From Geobacter sp. UBA5608 (GTDB lineage: Bacteria; Desulfobacterota; Desulfuromonadia; Geobacterales; Pseudopelobacteraceae), in NCBI GenBank assembly GCA_002424705.1, contig DIKW01000056.1, positions 1 through 6,717 on the forward strand: a stretch of DNA of 6,717 bases, read 5' to 3'. Every line of letters starts with the position of its first letter. The stretch's first letter is position 1. Of this stretch, positions 6,692 to 6,717 are shown piece after piece. Both the position numbers and the translations under genes were made by a program. Below the pieces are notes generated by a model. The model ran no database searches and was not told where the DNA came from. It worked only from the letters and a program-made list of their open reading frames with translations.

Positions 6692-6717
6692 GAGGTAGTA
6701 TGGCACTCGGCCTGCTT

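Noticed and set aside
6270..6698. 142-codon plus-strand open frame across the desulfoferrodoxin region
   Set aside because: The minus-strand protein has every family ligand and a strong ribosome site; the plus-strand frame begins inside the hairpin and matches nothing I know.
6697..6702. CATACT on the minus strand as a -10 box for desulfoferrodoxin
   Set aside because: A weak match to TATAAT, very close to the ribosome site, and any -35 element would fall at or beyond the window edge.

Overview
The window is a compact, GC-rich bacterial segment with four complete protein-coding genes and almost no spare DNA. Three consecutive plus-strand genes (33-6234) encode a sensory module. A single minus-strand gene (6303-6677) encodes desulfoferrodoxin (superoxide reductase). 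The convergent genes are separated by a perfect 16-bp GC-rich hairpin. A two-iron desulfoferrodoxin, a Cache-type chemoreceptor and a multi-PAS histidine kinase of a style common in deltaproteobacteria suggest an anaerobe of the Desulfuromonadota (Geobacter, Trichlorobacter or Pelobacter-like). This assignment is inference from protein style, not from a marker gene.

Layout. Bases 1-32 hold only the leader and a strong ribosome binding site. 33-1673: methyl-accepting chemotaxis protein with a periplasmic single-Cache domain, HAMP and a cytoplasmic hairpin whose length fits the 40H class. 1698-4508: hybrid-free sensor histidine kinase with a signal peptide, a periplasmic solute-binding-protein family 3 domain, one membrane segment, three PAS domains, and HisKA plus HATPase_c. 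4501-6234: response regulator (REC) fused to a degenerate GGDEF domain and an intact EAL domain, overlapping the kinase gene by 8 bases. 6238-6273: hairpin, probably a terminator serving both directions. 6303-6677, minus strand: desulfoferrodoxin with every iron ligand present.

How the genes may work together. The kinase and response regulator look like a cognate pair: a small molecule is sensed in the periplasm, phosphate passes from His691 of the kinase to Asp57 of the regulator, and the output is probably hydrolysis of cyclic di-GMP. The diguanylate cyclase motif is GADQF rather than GGDEF and the inhibitory site is missing, whereas the EAL catalytic set is complete. The chemoreceptor, 24 bases upstream and in the same direction, may link the same or a related cue to swimming or pilus-related chemotaxis. 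An operon coupling chemotaxis input with c-di-GMP turnover is a reasonable hypothesis, but the shared ligand is not shown by the sequence. Desulfoferrodoxin is an unrelated oxidative-stress gene that happens to converge on the module.

I see no mobile element, CRISPR array, tRNA, rRNA or riboswitch. The many other long open frames, especially on the opposite strand, are high-GC shadows. I found no wholly new type of system. The points most worth a second look are the degenerate GGDEF, the altered ligand pocket of the kinase sensor, and the extended HisKA hairpin.
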